From an uncultured Solirubrobacteraceae bacterium (GTDB lineage: Bacteria > Actinomycetota > Thermoleophilia > Solirubrobacterales > Solirubrobacteraceae): 20,339 bases of DNA. The notes under the pieces are model-generated. The model was not told the DNA's origin. It saw only the letters and a list, made by a program, of their open reading frames with translations, and ran no database searches. The stretch covers positions 1-20,339 of the forward strand of contig CADCVT010000264.1 in the NCBI GenBank assembly GCA_902806215.1, written 5' to 3'. This document shows, piece after piece, positions 1 through 7,186 of the stretch; the stretch's first letter is position 1, and each line of letters begins with the position of its first letter. The position numbers and the translations under genes are program-made.

Positions 1-1109
1 CGGCGCGCGGCCTGCGCGAGGTCGAAGCGCGAGGTCTGCGTCGGGAAGAGGTCGGTGACGTGCCGCGCGATGAGCGCGCCGGTCGCCGTCATGCCGATGA
101 AGATCGGGCCGGTCCAGTTGCGGATCGCCGCCGCGGTCTTCTCGCCCAGCGCGGTGTGCGCCTCGTCGCAGATGACGACCGTGTAGGCCGACGAGATGTT
201 GCCGGCGTTGCGGACGAACCACTGGTACGTCTCGACCGTGACCGGGCCGTTGGCGGCGTCCTGGTCGCCGAGCATCGGCCCGCGGACGCGATCGCGGTAG
301 CCGCGCGTGCGCAGCTCCTCGTTGAACTGGTCGACGAGGTTGCGGCGGTGGGTGAGGATGAGGATCCCGCCCGTGCGCGACGCGTCGACGAAGCCCATCG
401 CCGCGACGGTCTTGCCGGCGCCGGTGGCGTGCTCGAACCAGAAGCGCTTGTGCGCGTTGGGGTCCTCGGGCGCCTCGCCGACGTCCTCCTCGCCGAGCTC
501 GAGCTCGGCGGCCGCGTCGTAGTCGAGCGGCTCCTCGTCCTCGGCGACGTCCTCCTCGAGGATCGCCTCCGCCTCGGCGGCGGTCTCGTCCGAGTCGTCG
601 GAGTCCGCGTCGGGATCGACGTCGGAGTCGAGGTCGACGTCGGCGTCGTCGTCGAGGACCGGGTCGGCGGCGGGCGCGCCGTTGGTCGGGCCGGCCACGA
701 CGGGCTCGGGAGCGGCGGCGGCGACGGGGGTGCCGTTCGACGACGGCGGCGCGTTGCGCTGCTGGTCGGCGAGCAGCGCGGTGAGCGTTCCGGAGAGCGC
801 GTCGACCTGATGCGGGTTGAGCGACGTGCCGTCGGCGAGCTTGGGCTCGTCGTCGGAGAGCACGCGCTCGAGGCCGAGCAGCATCGAGTAGCGGCGGCGC
901 CACTCGGTCGACGGCACCTTGGCGCCCGCCTCGAGCTCGGTGACGGCGGCGTCGAGCGCGTTGCGGCGCGGGGTGCCCGGCGCGAGCGCCTGGGCGGGGT
1001 CCTCCTCGGGCATGAGGAAGCGCTCGCGCACGAGCTCCTCGGCGCGCGAGATCGTCTTCTCATCCGGAAGGGGTGCGGCCGTTGCGGCCGCTGGCGTGCG
1101 ATCCGCCAT
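1..1109 (-). CDS. DEAD/DEAH-box superfamily II helicase, N-terminal part (truncated by window edge)
   Basis: This is an ATP-dependent nucleic-acid translocase or helicase of the SSL2/type III restriction-subunit type, inferred from motifs. Read from the ATG at 1107-1109, the frame stays open to base 1. It shows a Q-motif-like LNPHQ (residues 97-101), Walker A ATGAGKT (228-234), a conserved ILTHRRNLVDQF stretch just after it, Walker B ICDEAH (D315-H318) and motif III MTAT. The C-terminal helicase lobe lies outside the window. About 130 residues separate the Q-like motif from the Walker A lysine, where most relatives have roughly 20-25. The excess is a Pro/Ala-rich then strongly Asp/Glu-rich stretch (about residues 120-217). 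No good ribosome-binding site precedes the ATG. It is divergent from the TlpA-like gene. Substrate (DNA or RNA) cannot be told from this part. Confidence 0.85.
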   Translation of the reverse strand, partial: MADRTPAAATAAPLPDEKTISRAEELVRERFLMPEEDPAQALAPGTPRRNALDAAVTELEAGAKVPSTEWRRRYSMLLGLERVLSDDEPKLADGTSLNPHQVDALSGTLTALLADQQRNAPPSSNGTPVAAAAPEPVVAGPTNGAPAADPVLDDDADVDLDSDVDPDADSDDSDETAAEAEAILEEDVAEDEEPLDYDAAAELELGEEDVGEAPEDPNAHKRFWFEHATGAGKTVAAMGFVDASRTGGILILTHRRNLVDQFNEELRTRGYRDRVRGPMLGDQDAANGPVTVETYQWFVRNAGNISSAYTVVICDEAHTALGEKTAAAIRNWTGPIFIGMTATGALIARHVTDLFPTQTSRFDLAQAAR

Positions 1110-1183
1110 AGCTGGCTCGATTCGAAAGGACAGGTGAGGTCGAGGCGAACGTGCGTGTGCAGCTGTCGCACCAACGACCGGGC

Positions 1184-1201
1184 GGCTCCGCGATCGGAGC
1201 C
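1184..1201. other. Perfect hairpin in divergent intergenic region
   Basis: GGCTCCG (1184-1190) and CGGAGCC (1195-1201) are exact inverted repeats around a CGAT loop, giving a 7-bp stem. It lies in the 171-bp gap between the divergent helicase and TlpA-like genes, one base away from a second, longer hairpin. It may be an operator or part of a structured 5' leader; no known riboswitch class was recognised. Confidence 0.6.
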
Positions 1202-1202
1202 T

Positions 1203-1238
1203 GGGCGTAGAGGCCTCCCTTTTGGCCCTCTACTGCCC
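1203..1238. other. Long interrupted hairpin in divergent intergenic region
   Basis: GGGC-GTAGAGG-CC (1203-1215) can pair with GG-CCTCTAC-GCCC (1224-1238), with single-base bulges at 1226 and 1234, giving 13 base pairs and an 8-base loop. The inner part contains the palindrome GAGGCCTC (1210-1217). The T-run 1220-1223 is in the loop, not after the stem, so this is not a classic intrinsic terminator on the plus strand. Confidence 0.6.
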
Positions 1239-1241
1239 GCG

Positions 1242-1269
1242 AGTCTAGCGCACCGCCGGACGTCTGCCA
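1242..1269 (-). promoter_or_regulatory. Possible promoter for the helicase gene
   Basis: On the minus strand a -10-like TAGACT (1247 to 1242) lies 16 bases downstream of a weak -35-like TGGCAG (1269 to 1264). Transcription from it would give a leader of roughly 125 bases that contains both hairpins at 1184-1238. The -35 match is poor, so this is a weak prediction. No convincing plus-strand promoter for the TlpA-like gene was seen in the same gap. Confidence 0.22.
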
Positions 1270-1280
1270 CTCTCTTGGCC

Positions 1281-1856
1281 ATGCGTCGTACAGCGTGGAT
1301 CCTCGCGGCGGCCGCGCTCGTCGCGGTGCTGGTCGTCGGCATCCTGCAGGGAAGCGGTGCGACGGAGAAGACGCCGGACTTCGACCTCGCGGATGCCAAG
1401 CGCACACTCGCCGGGGCGCCCGGCCCGCTCGCCGCGCTGCACGGCCGGTCCAACGTCATCGAGCCCGACGGGGGCGTCGCGCAGTACGAGGCGATGCTCC
1501 GCCAGGTCCGGGGATATCCGGTGGTCGTCAACGCCTGGGCGACCTGGTGCGGACCGTGCAAGCTCGAGTTCCCGATCTTCCAGCAGGTGAGCACGAAGCT
1601 CGGCAAGCGGGTGGCGTTCTTCGGGCTCAACGTGTCCGACAACCGGGCGAAGGCCGACGAGTTCCTACGCGAGCGGCCGGTCCCGTACCCGAGCCTCGAG
1701 GACGGCGACACGCGCATCGTCCAGGACGTCGGCTGGAGCGGTGGCCTGCCGCTCACCATCTTCTACGACCGCAACGGCAAGAAGTTCGTCCACCAGGGCG
1801 GCTACACGACGCAGGCGGACCTCATCCGCGACATCGAGCGCTACGCCGGTGCCTGA
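1281..1856 (+). CDS. TlpA/ResA-like membrane-anchored thioredoxin-fold protein
   Basis: The 191-residue product is a thiol-disulfide oxidoreductase probably tethered outside the membrane. Residues 1-23 form an uncleaved-looking signal anchor (Arg-Arg then a hydrophobic Ala/Val/Leu stretch, with no lipobox Cys). The thioredoxin fold follows, with the redox motif WATWCGPC (C90 and C93), the usual Lys after it, and the cis-proline loop GGLP (P157). TlpA, ResA and CcmG relatives reduce apocytochrome c or other exported disulfide proteins; no cytochrome-maturation gene is nearby, so the partner is unknown. The ATG at 1281 gives the signal anchor directly at the N-terminus. No clear Shine-Dalgarno sequence precedes it. 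Its 3' end overlaps the next gene by 8 bases, so it is the first gene of a compact operon. Confidence 0.88.
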   Translation: MRRTAWILAAAALVAVLVVGILQGSGATEKTPDFDLADAKRTLAGAPGPLAALHGRSNVIEPDGGVAQYEAMLRQVRGYPVVVNAWATWCGPCKLEFPIFQQVSTKLGKRVAFFGLNVSDNRAKADEFLRERPVPYPSLEDGDTRIVQDVGWSGGLPLTIFYDRNGKKFVHQGGYTTQADLIRDIERYAGA

Positions 1857-2835
1857 GGTCCGCGTCGACCCGCTGACGGGGCTCAAGACGATCGTCGCGG
1901 CGGAGCGGGCCACCCGCCCCGGCGCCGGCCTGACCGCCGAGCCCGCAGCCCCGATCGACGTCGAGAACGATCCGTTCGCCGAGGGCCACGAGGACCGCAC
2001 GCCGCCCGAGGTCCACGCCGTGCGCGACGAGGGCGGAGCGGACACGCCGGGCTGGCGGGTGCGGGTCGTGCCGAACCTCTACCCGGCGCTCGACGCCGAG
2101 AGCCCGGTACCCCAACGCGACGCAAGCCCCGACCTCTTCTCCGCGACCGCCGCCACCGGCGCGCACGAGGTCATCGTCAACGCACCCGACAGCGTCACGT
2201 CGCTGGCCGACCTCGAGGCCGACCAGGTCGCACTGGCCGCGGACGTGTGGCGCGAGCGCATGCGCGAGCACGCGGGGTCCGCGTACGTCCACCTGCTCGT
2301 CAACGAGCGGCGCGAGGCCGGCGCGTCGCTGCCGCACACCCACGCGCAGCTCTACGCGCTCGACTTCGTCCCCGCTCAGGTCGCCCGCGAGCGCGAGCGC
2401 TTCGGCGCGTACGCGACGCGGACGATGGGCGGGAACCTGCTCGCCGACCTCGTCCAGGACGAGGTCCGCCGGCGCGAGCGGATCGTCGCCATCGACGACG
2501 AGGCGGTGCTCATGGCGCCGTACGGCGCGCGGCTGCCCTACCAGCTCATGCTCGCACCGCGGACGCCGCGGCCGCGCTTCGAGGACGACGGACCCACCGG
2601 CGCGCGCCTCCTGCACGAGGGCCTGCGCCGCCTGCGCGCGCATCTCGGCGCCTCGCCGCCGCTGAACCTCTGGGTCCGCACCGCGCCCCGTGGCGCCGAG
2701 CACTTCGCCTGGCGGATCGACGTGCTGCCCCGGCTGACCCACCTCGCCGGCCTCGAGCTCGGCACCGGCGTGCACCTCAACGTCGTCTCGCCCGAACGAG
2801 CAGCATCTGAACTGCGTGATGTGACGCCGCGGTGA
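1849..2835 (+). CDS. galT: GalT-family (HIT-like) hexose-1-phosphate nucleotidyltransferase, metal site altered
   Basis: This 328-residue protein has the galactose-1-phosphate uridylyltransferase fold, starting at a GTG that overlaps the TlpA-like gene. Recognisable segments are the N-terminal DPLTG strand, TPPEV, the VPNLYPAL motif, GAHEVIVNAP, and the active-site segment LPHTHAQ with H163 and the presumed nucleophile H165. GalT transfers a nucleotide between UDP-glucose and galactose-1-phosphate; some relatives use ADP-glucose and phosphate instead. The Cys-x2-Cys metal site normally found before TPPEV reads D41-P-F-A44 here, and the His expected after NAP-D appears to be Ser. Only H163 of the usual four ligands remains. 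No other galactose gene is present, so the natural substrate is open. The family call is firm and the exact reaction is not. Confidence 0.8.
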   Translation: MPEVRVDPLTGLKTIVAAERATRPGAGLTAEPAAPIDVENDPFAEGHEDRTPPEVHAVRDEGGADTPGWRVRVVPNLYPALDAESPVPQRDASPDLFSATAATGAHEVIVNAPDSVTSLADLEADQVALAADVWRERMREHAGSAYVHLLVNERREAGASLPHTHAQLYALDFVPAQVARERERFGAYATRTMGGNLLADLVQDEVRRRERIVAIDDEAVLMAPYGARLPYQLMLAPRTPRPRFEDDGPTGARLLHEGLRRLRAHLGASPPLNLWVRTAPRGAEHFAWRIDVLPRLTHLAGLELGTGVHLNVVSPERAASELRDVTPR

Positions 2836-3746
2836 TCCTCGTCGCGCTGGCGATCGTCGCGTCGACGGCGATCGGCGTCGGCGCCGAGCGGCGTTACGGG
2901 GAGCGGGCCCAGTGCTGGTCGCACCGCTCGATCGGCGTGCTGCTGTGGACCGTGCTGCCGTTCGTCACGTTCTTCGTGCTCGCGCGGCTCGAGCTCGACG
3001 CCGGCGTCGGCGCCGGGCTCGTCCTCGCGTACGTCGAGCTGGCCGTCGTCGGGACGCTCGCGTATCTCGTCGGCTCGCGGCTGCTCGGGCTGCGGCGCGA
3101 GCAGACCGGCGCGCTCATCGTCGTCGTCGTCCTGGCGAACACCGGCTACCTCGGGATCCCCCTGTGCGCGGCGCTGCTCGGCAGCGACGACCTCGGCCCC
3201 GCGATCGCGTTCGACACCGTCGTCAGCGGGCCGATGTTCTATGGCGTCGGGTTCGCCATCGGCGCGGCGTTCGGGACCGCCGCGGGCGACACGCCGACCG
3301 AGCGCCTGCGCTCGTTCCTGCGCAACCCGCCGCTGCTCGCGGTGGTGGCGGCGCTGATCGCACCCGACGTGCTCGCGCCCGACGTCCTCGTCGACGCCGC
3401 CGAGATCCTCGCGTTCGCCGTTCTGCCGGTCGGGTTCTTCATCCTCGGCGTGAACCTCGCGGCGGAGGCCGAGGACGGGGCGTTCGCGTTCCCGCCGCCG
3501 TTCAGCCGCCCGGTCGCGGCGGCACTCGGGCTGCGCCTGGCGATCGCGCCGGCCCTCATGGTCGGCCTGTCAGCGCTCACCGTCGACGTGCCGGACTCCT
3601 ACCTCGTGCAGGCCGCGATGCCGAGCGGGATCAACTCGCTCGTCATCGCGCACGCCTACGGCCTGGACCTCAAGATCACCGCCTCGGCGCTGGCGTGGAC
3701 GACGGCGATCGTCATCGTCGCCGCGCTCGGCCTGTCGATCGTCTAG
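2832..3746 (+). CDS. AEC-family (auxin efflux carrier type) permease
   Basis: The 304-residue product is a strongly hydrophobic membrane protein with about eight to ten helices. Family hallmarks are the ANTGYLGIPL loop after the middle helices, the RNPPLLA segment that opens the second half, and the QAAMPSGINSLVIAHAYGLD region near the C-terminus. AEC proteins export or import small organic anions such as malate or auxin-like acids by secondary transport; the substrate cannot be read from sequence. The GTG start overlaps the GalT stop by four bases (GTGA), which implies translational coupling. An in-frame ATG further upstream is not available, and the first helix begins directly at this GTG. 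Confidence 0.82.
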   Translation: MILVALAIVASTAIGVGAERRYGERAQCWSHRSIGVLLWTVLPFVTFFVLARLELDAGVGAGLVLAYVELAVVGTLAYLVGSRLLGLRREQTGALIVVVVLANTGYLGIPLCAALLGSDDLGPAIAFDTVVSGPMFYGVGFAIGAAFGTAAGDTPTERLRSFLRNPPLLAVVAALIAPDVLAPDVLVDAAEILAFAVLPVGFFILGVNLAAEAEDGAFAFPPPFSRPVAAALGLRLAIAPALMVGLSALTVDVPDSYLVQAAMPSGINSLVIAHAYGLDLKITASALAWTTAIVIVAALGLSIV

Positions 3747-3766
3747 GCGTGGCAGCCTTCGCGTCC

Positions 3767-4225
3767 GTGCGCGCGGTCATCCAACGGGTCTCCTCCGCCT
3801 CGGTCACCGTCGAGGGCGAGCGCGTCGCCGCGATCGGCCCCGGGCTGCTCGTCCTGCTCGGGATCACCCACGACGACGACGAGGCGCTCGCCGACAAGGT
3901 CGCCCAGAAGATCCGCGCGCTGCGGATCTTCGCGGACGCCGACGGCCGCATGAACGAGCCGCTCGGCGACCGCGAGGTCATCGTCGTCAGCCAGTTCACG
4001 CTGTACGGCGACGCCCGCAAGGGCAACCGCCCGAGCTACGTCGACGCGGCGCGTCCCGAGCACGCCGAGCCGCTGTACGAGCGGGTCCGCGCGGCGCTCG
4101 GCGCGCAGGGCGGCGTCTTCGGCGCGAACATGGCCGTCGAGCTCGTCAACGACGGACCAGTGACCATACTTTTCGACTTCCCGTCCTCGCAAGCTCGGAC
4201 AACCGTCGACAGAACTTGGATATGA
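3767..4225 (+). CDS. dtd: D-aminoacyl-tRNA deacylase (D-Tyr-tRNA(Tyr) deacylase)
   Basis: DTD removes D-amino acids, and glycine mischarged on tRNA(Ala), from tRNAs in the cytoplasm. The 152-residue product starts with the canonical MRAVIQRV and carries the two active-site signatures: SQFTLYGD (S75 onward) and N128-D-G-P-V-T, whose Gly-Pro forms the chiral-selection loop. The GTG at 3767 is chosen because it gives the standard family N-terminus; a GTG at 3749 would add six residues. Neither has a clear Shine-Dalgarno sequence. The protein is a few residues longer than typical (about 145) because of a short C-terminal tail. Its stop overlaps the next start by four bases (ATGA). Confidence 0.95.
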   Translation: MRAVIQRVSSASVTVEGERVAAIGPGLLVLLGITHDDDEALADKVAQKIRALRIFADADGRMNEPLGDREVIVVSQFTLYGDARKGNRPSYVDAARPEHAEPLYERVRAALGAQGGVFGANMAVELVNDGPVTILFDFPSSQARTTVDRTWI

Positions 4226-4830
4226 CACCGACCGACAGATTCGTCACCCGCTTCGCCGCCGAACCGCCGCAGGACCCGCTGCCCTACGGCCGCTGGGCCG
4301 AGCGCCTGCAGGAGGAGATCCTCGCCGCCTTCCTGAAGATCGACGACGAGGGCGAGGACGTCGGCGAGCCGGGCGAGATCGTCTGGCACCCCGATCGCAC
4401 GTGGGACGGGCGGACGTACGTCCCCGCCACGAGCCGCACGACCACCGGGCTCGACCTCTACGGCTACGTCTCCTTCGCGCCCGCGACCGAGGAGCACGAG
4501 CCGAGCGACTTCTTCGCGACCGCCGACTTCGCCACCGAGACCGCCGAGCAGAACCCGGAGTGGAAGCTCGACGTCAACGACGAGGTCCTCGGCGGCTGGC
4601 GCGGCGAGGACGGCAACGTCGCGGCGATGACGCTGGTATGGGGTCGCCCGCTCGTCTCCGGCGGCGCGATCGTCACCGCCGAGCTCGCCGACCTCGCGGT
4701 CGACCAGTGCACGCTGATCGAGGACCGCTTCACCCTCATCGCGCCCGACGACTACCGCGGCGACACGCTGCACGTGAAGCTCTGGGACGCGCGCGGGGAC
4801 CGGCTGGCGGTGGAGAGCCTCTACGAATGA
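4222..4830 (+). CDS. Uncharacterised soluble protein of the dtd-nitroreductase operon
   Basis: I do not recognise this 202-residue protein. It has no signal peptide or membrane segment and is acidic, rich in Asp, Glu and aromatic residues. A predicted N-terminal helix (about 12-38, with PYGRWAERLQEE) precedes a largely beta-rich body containing DRTWDGRTYVPA, LDLYGYVSF, a tryptophan-rich turn GGWRGEDGN and a strand pair near the C-terminus (DTLHVKLWDARGD). The ATG at 4222 overlaps the dtd stop as ATGA and is preferred to a TTG at 4216. Its own stop again overlaps the nitroreductase ATG by four bases. The coupling on both sides and normal local base composition support a real gene. No function is proposed. 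Confidence 0.8.
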   Translation: MTPTDRFVTRFAAEPPQDPLPYGRWAERLQEEILAAFLKIDDEGEDVGEPGEIVWHPDRTWDGRTYVPATSRTTTGLDLYGYVSFAPATEEHEPSDFFATADFATETAEQNPEWKLDVNDEVLGGWRGEDGNVAAMTLVWGRPLVSGGAIVTAELADLAVDQCTLIEDRFTLIAPDDYRGDTLHVKLWDARGDRLAVESLYE

Positions 4831-5348
4831 TGGACGTCGAGTCCGCCATCCGCACCCGGCGGACCCACAAGGCCTACGGCGACGAACCGGTCGACGAGGC
4901 CACCCTGCGCGAGCTGTTCGACCTCGCGCGCTGGGCCCCGAACCACCACCTCACGAACCCGTGGCGCTTCCGCGTGCTCGGCCCCGCCGCGCTCGAGCGG
5001 CTCATGGCAGCCGCCGACGCCGACAAGCCCGGCTCGGGGACGAAGCTGTGCCGTGCCCCGACGCTCGTCGTGGTCAGCGCGATCCTCACCGACGACGAGA
5101 CCGAGCGCGAGGAGGACCTGCTCGCGGCCGGATGCGCGGCGTACGTCCTGCTCCTCGGCGCGCACGCGCGCGGCCTCGCGAACTACTGGCGGACGCCCGC
5201 CGTGCTGCGCACCGAGCAGGGCCGCGAGGCCCTCAGGCTCGGTCCCGACGAGCACCCGATCGGGCTCATCCACCTGGGCCCGAGGCGGCAGGAGCAGCCT
5301 CCGCCCGAGCGCGCCCCGGTCGACGCCATCGCGGTCTGGCTCGACTGA
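4827..5348 (+). CDS. Nitroreductase-family FMN oxidoreductase
   Basis: The 173-residue protein belongs to the small single-domain nitroreductase family (NAD(P)H-dependent FMN enzymes that reduce nitro, quinone or related compounds, usually as dimers). Evidence is the N-terminal AIRTRRTHKAY, which contacts FMN phosphate, ARWAPNHHLTNPWRF after the second helix, and a C-terminal GLIHLGPRR strand equivalent to the family's second FMN-binding segment. Two adjacent ATGs (4827 and 4830) are possible; the first overlaps the preceding stop as ATGA. It is the last gene of the operon. No clear terminator hairpin follows before the ABC transporter promoter region, so some read-through is possible. The substrate is unknown. 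Confidence 0.87.
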   Translation: MMDVESAIRTRRTHKAYGDEPVDEATLRELFDLARWAPNHHLTNPWRFRVLGPAALERLMAAADADKPGSGTKLCRAPTLVVVSAILTDDETEREEDLLAAGCAAYVLLLGAHARGLANYWRTPAVLRTEQGREALRLGPDEHPIGLIHLGPRRQEQPPPERAPVDAIAVWLD

Positions 5349-5484
5349 TTGGGAGTCACCACGGCGGGTTAGCGCCAACTTCGCATTCACGCCCGTACAC
5401 TCCCTAACGCTTTTTGGAGAGGAATCGCCGGGCACCGAGGGGAAGTAGACGCCTCAGGGGCCGGCTTCCACGAGGAGGATCTAC
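5349..5484 (+). promoter_or_regulatory. Promoter/leader region of the peptide ABC transporter operon
   Basis: This 136-base gap is the only sizeable break between the nitroreductase operon and the importer genes. It is locally less GC-rich around 5379-5415. A -10-like TACACT lies at 5396-5401, but no good -35 hexamer sits at the right distance. No clear operator palindrome or terminator hairpin was found. The region ends in a strong ribosome-binding site. Confidence 0.35.
5473..5478 (+). promoter_or_regulatory. Strong ribosome-binding site of the substrate-binding protein
   Basis: AGGAGG (5473-5478) is a full Shine-Dalgarno match six bases before the ATG at 5485. It is the best in the window, consistent with the high expression usual for binding proteins, and it fixes the start codon. 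Confidence 0.85.
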
Positions 5485-7167
5485 ATGCAGTTCATCCTGA
5501 AGCGCCTGCTGCTGCTCGCAGCGGCGCTCACGTTGTCCGTCGGCGTCGCCGCGTGCGGCGGCGACGACGAGAACACATCCGAGGGGCCGAAGGCCGGCGG
5601 TGGCGACAAGACGGAGATCCAAGAGGGTGGCGAGCTCACCTTCAACTACCCGTCGTTCCCCGACTTCCTGGATCCTGCGCTGGCGTACACCGTCGCCGGC
5701 TGGCAGGCCATCGTCCCGACCTACACGTCGCTCACGACCTACCGCCGTGAGGAGGGCGCCGGCGGCGCCCAGCTGATCCCGGGCCTCATCGAGGCGCTTC
5801 CGGAGGTCAGCGAGGACGGCAAGACCTACACCATGAAGATGCGCAAGGACCAGAAGTACTCGGACGGCTCGCCGGTCAAGGCCAGCGACTTCGAGCACTC
5901 GGTCAAGCGCCTGATCACCCTCGAGTCGGGTGGCGCGTCGTTCTTCACGTCGACGATCTCCGGTGCCGAGGAGTACCAGAAGGCCGGCAAGGCCAAGGGC
6001 GACATCAAGGGCATCGAGGCCGACGACCAGACCGGCGAGATCACCGTCGAGCTGAACGATCCCAACGGCCAGTTCCCGTTCATCCTGTCGATGCCGTTCT
6101 CGGCTCCCGTCCCGGGTGACACGCCGTTCGAGGTCCTGACGAAGAACCCGCCCCCGGGCACCGGACCGCTCAAGATCACGAGCGTCGAGGGCTCGCGCCG
6201 GTTCGTGATGGAGAAGAACGAGAACTACGTCGAGATCCCCGGCCTCAAGCCGGCGAAGGTCGACAAGATCACGGTCAACGTCGTCAAGAACAACGAGCGC
6301 TCCATTCGCGACGTGCTGCAGAACAAGGCCGACTGGATGGACGACCCGAGCGCCGGCGACGCGCTCCGCGAGTTCAAGACCAAGGGCAAGGAGCGCTACG
6401 AGGAGCCGGTCACGAACTCCACGTACTACTTCTTCCTCAACCAGAAGCACAAGCCGTTCGACAACCCCGAGGTGCGCAAGGCGGTCCACTACGCGATCGA
6501 CAAGCGCGCGCTCGCGCGTCTGTTCGGTGGCCAGCTGGAGCCGGGCTGCAACTTCCTGCCGCCGGGCATGCAGGGCTACGAGAAGATCGAGGACTGCCCG
6601 TTCGGCGATCCCAACGCTGCGCCTGACGTCGAGAAGGCCAAGCAGATCATCAAGGACGAGGGCGTTGCCGGCCAGAAGGTCAAGGTCTGGGGCAACACCG
6701 AGGAGCAGACGAAGATCGTCACGGAGTACCTGGCCGACGTCCTGAACGACATCGGCTTCAAGGCCACCCCGCAGATCGTCGACGGCGAGGTCTACTTCCA
6801 GACCATCGGCGCGCAGAAGACCAAGGCGCAGGCAGGCTTCGCGAACTGGTTCCAGGACTATCCGCACCCGGCGAACTTCATGTTCCTCACGGACCCGCGG
6901 ACGATCCAGGAGACGAACAACCAGAACTTCGGGAACGTCAACGATCCGGCGATCCAGAAGGAGCTCGAGCGTCTCGAGAAGCTCGACCTCAGCGAGGCGG
7001 CCGAGGGCTACGCCGCGCTCGACCGCAAGCTCGTCGAGAACGCGGACGTCATTCCGTACGGTCACCGGAAGCTCCCGGTGTTCACGTCGGAGCGCATCGC
7101 GTTCGACGAGAAGCTGTTCCACCCGGTCCTTCAGACGGACTTCACGACGTTCGCTCTGAAGAAGTAG
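5485..7167 (+). CDS. Peptide ABC transporter substrate-binding lipoprotein (SBP_bac_5 family)
   Basis: This 560-residue protein is the extracytoplasmic receptor of the importer encoded downstream. It has a lipoprotein signal peptide: K6-R7, a hydrophobic stretch and the lipobox VAAC with lipidated C24, followed by a short acidic Gly-rich linker. The body matches the Opp/Dpp cluster: GGELTFNYPS at the start of the mature fold, the signature YSDGSPVKASDFEHSVKR, PFDNPEVRKAVHYAIDK, and ANWFQDYPHPANF in the second lobe. The pair C in EPGCNF and C in IEDCPF could form a disulfide. The usual ligands of this family are di- or oligopeptides, but members also bind nickel, heme or sugars; specificity cannot be assigned here. 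A strong ribosome-binding site and its own promoter region suggest high expression. Confidence 0.92.
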   Translation: MQFILKRLLLLAAALTLSVGVAACGGDDENTSEGPKAGGGDKTEIQEGGELTFNYPSFPDFLDPALAYTVAGWQAIVPTYTSLTTYRREEGAGGAQLIPGLIEALPEVSEDGKTYTMKMRKDQKYSDGSPVKASDFEHSVKRLITLESGGASFFTSTISGAEEYQKAGKAKGDIKGIEADDQTGEITVELNDPNGQFPFILSMPFSAPVPGDTPFEVLTKNPPPGTGPLKITSVEGSRRFVMEKNENYVEIPGLKPAKVDKITVNVVKNNERSIRDVLQNKADWMDDPSAGDALREFKTKGKERYEEPVTNSTYYFFLNQKHKPFDNPEVRKAVHYAIDKRALARLFGGQLEPGCNFLPPGMQGYEKIEDCPFGDPNAAPDVEKAKQIIKDEGVAGQKVKVWGNTEEQTKIVTEYLADVLNDIGFKATPQIVDGEVYFQTIGAQKTKAQAGFANWFQDYPHPANFMFLTDPRTIQETNNQNFGNVNDPAIQKELERLEKLDLSEAAEGYAALDRKLVENADVIPYGHRKLPVFTSERIAFDEKLFHPVLQTDFTTFALKK

Positions 7168-7186
7168 TCACAGGGCACTAACGTGC

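Noticed and set aside
60..1280. Long plus-strand open frame running into the TlpA-like gene
   Set aside because: It lies opposite the helicase, is low-complexity Arg/Val/Gly, and the TlpA signal anchor starts at 1281. It is a high-GC shadow.
89..1759. Minus-strand 556-residue frame across helicase and TlpA-like genes
   Set aside because: It is Arg/Ser/Thr low complexity, in a different frame from the helicase motifs, and crosses the antisense of TlpA.
5452..5478. Leader switch hiding the binding-protein ribosome-binding site by CCTC/GAGG pairing
   Set aside because: Only four base pairs are possible, which is expected by chance in such GC-rich DNA.
5404..7122. 572-residue antisense frame opposite the substrate-binding protein
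   Set aside because: It is Leu/Val/Arg repetitive shadow sequence; the sense gene has a lipobox, SBP motifs and a strong ribosome-binding site.
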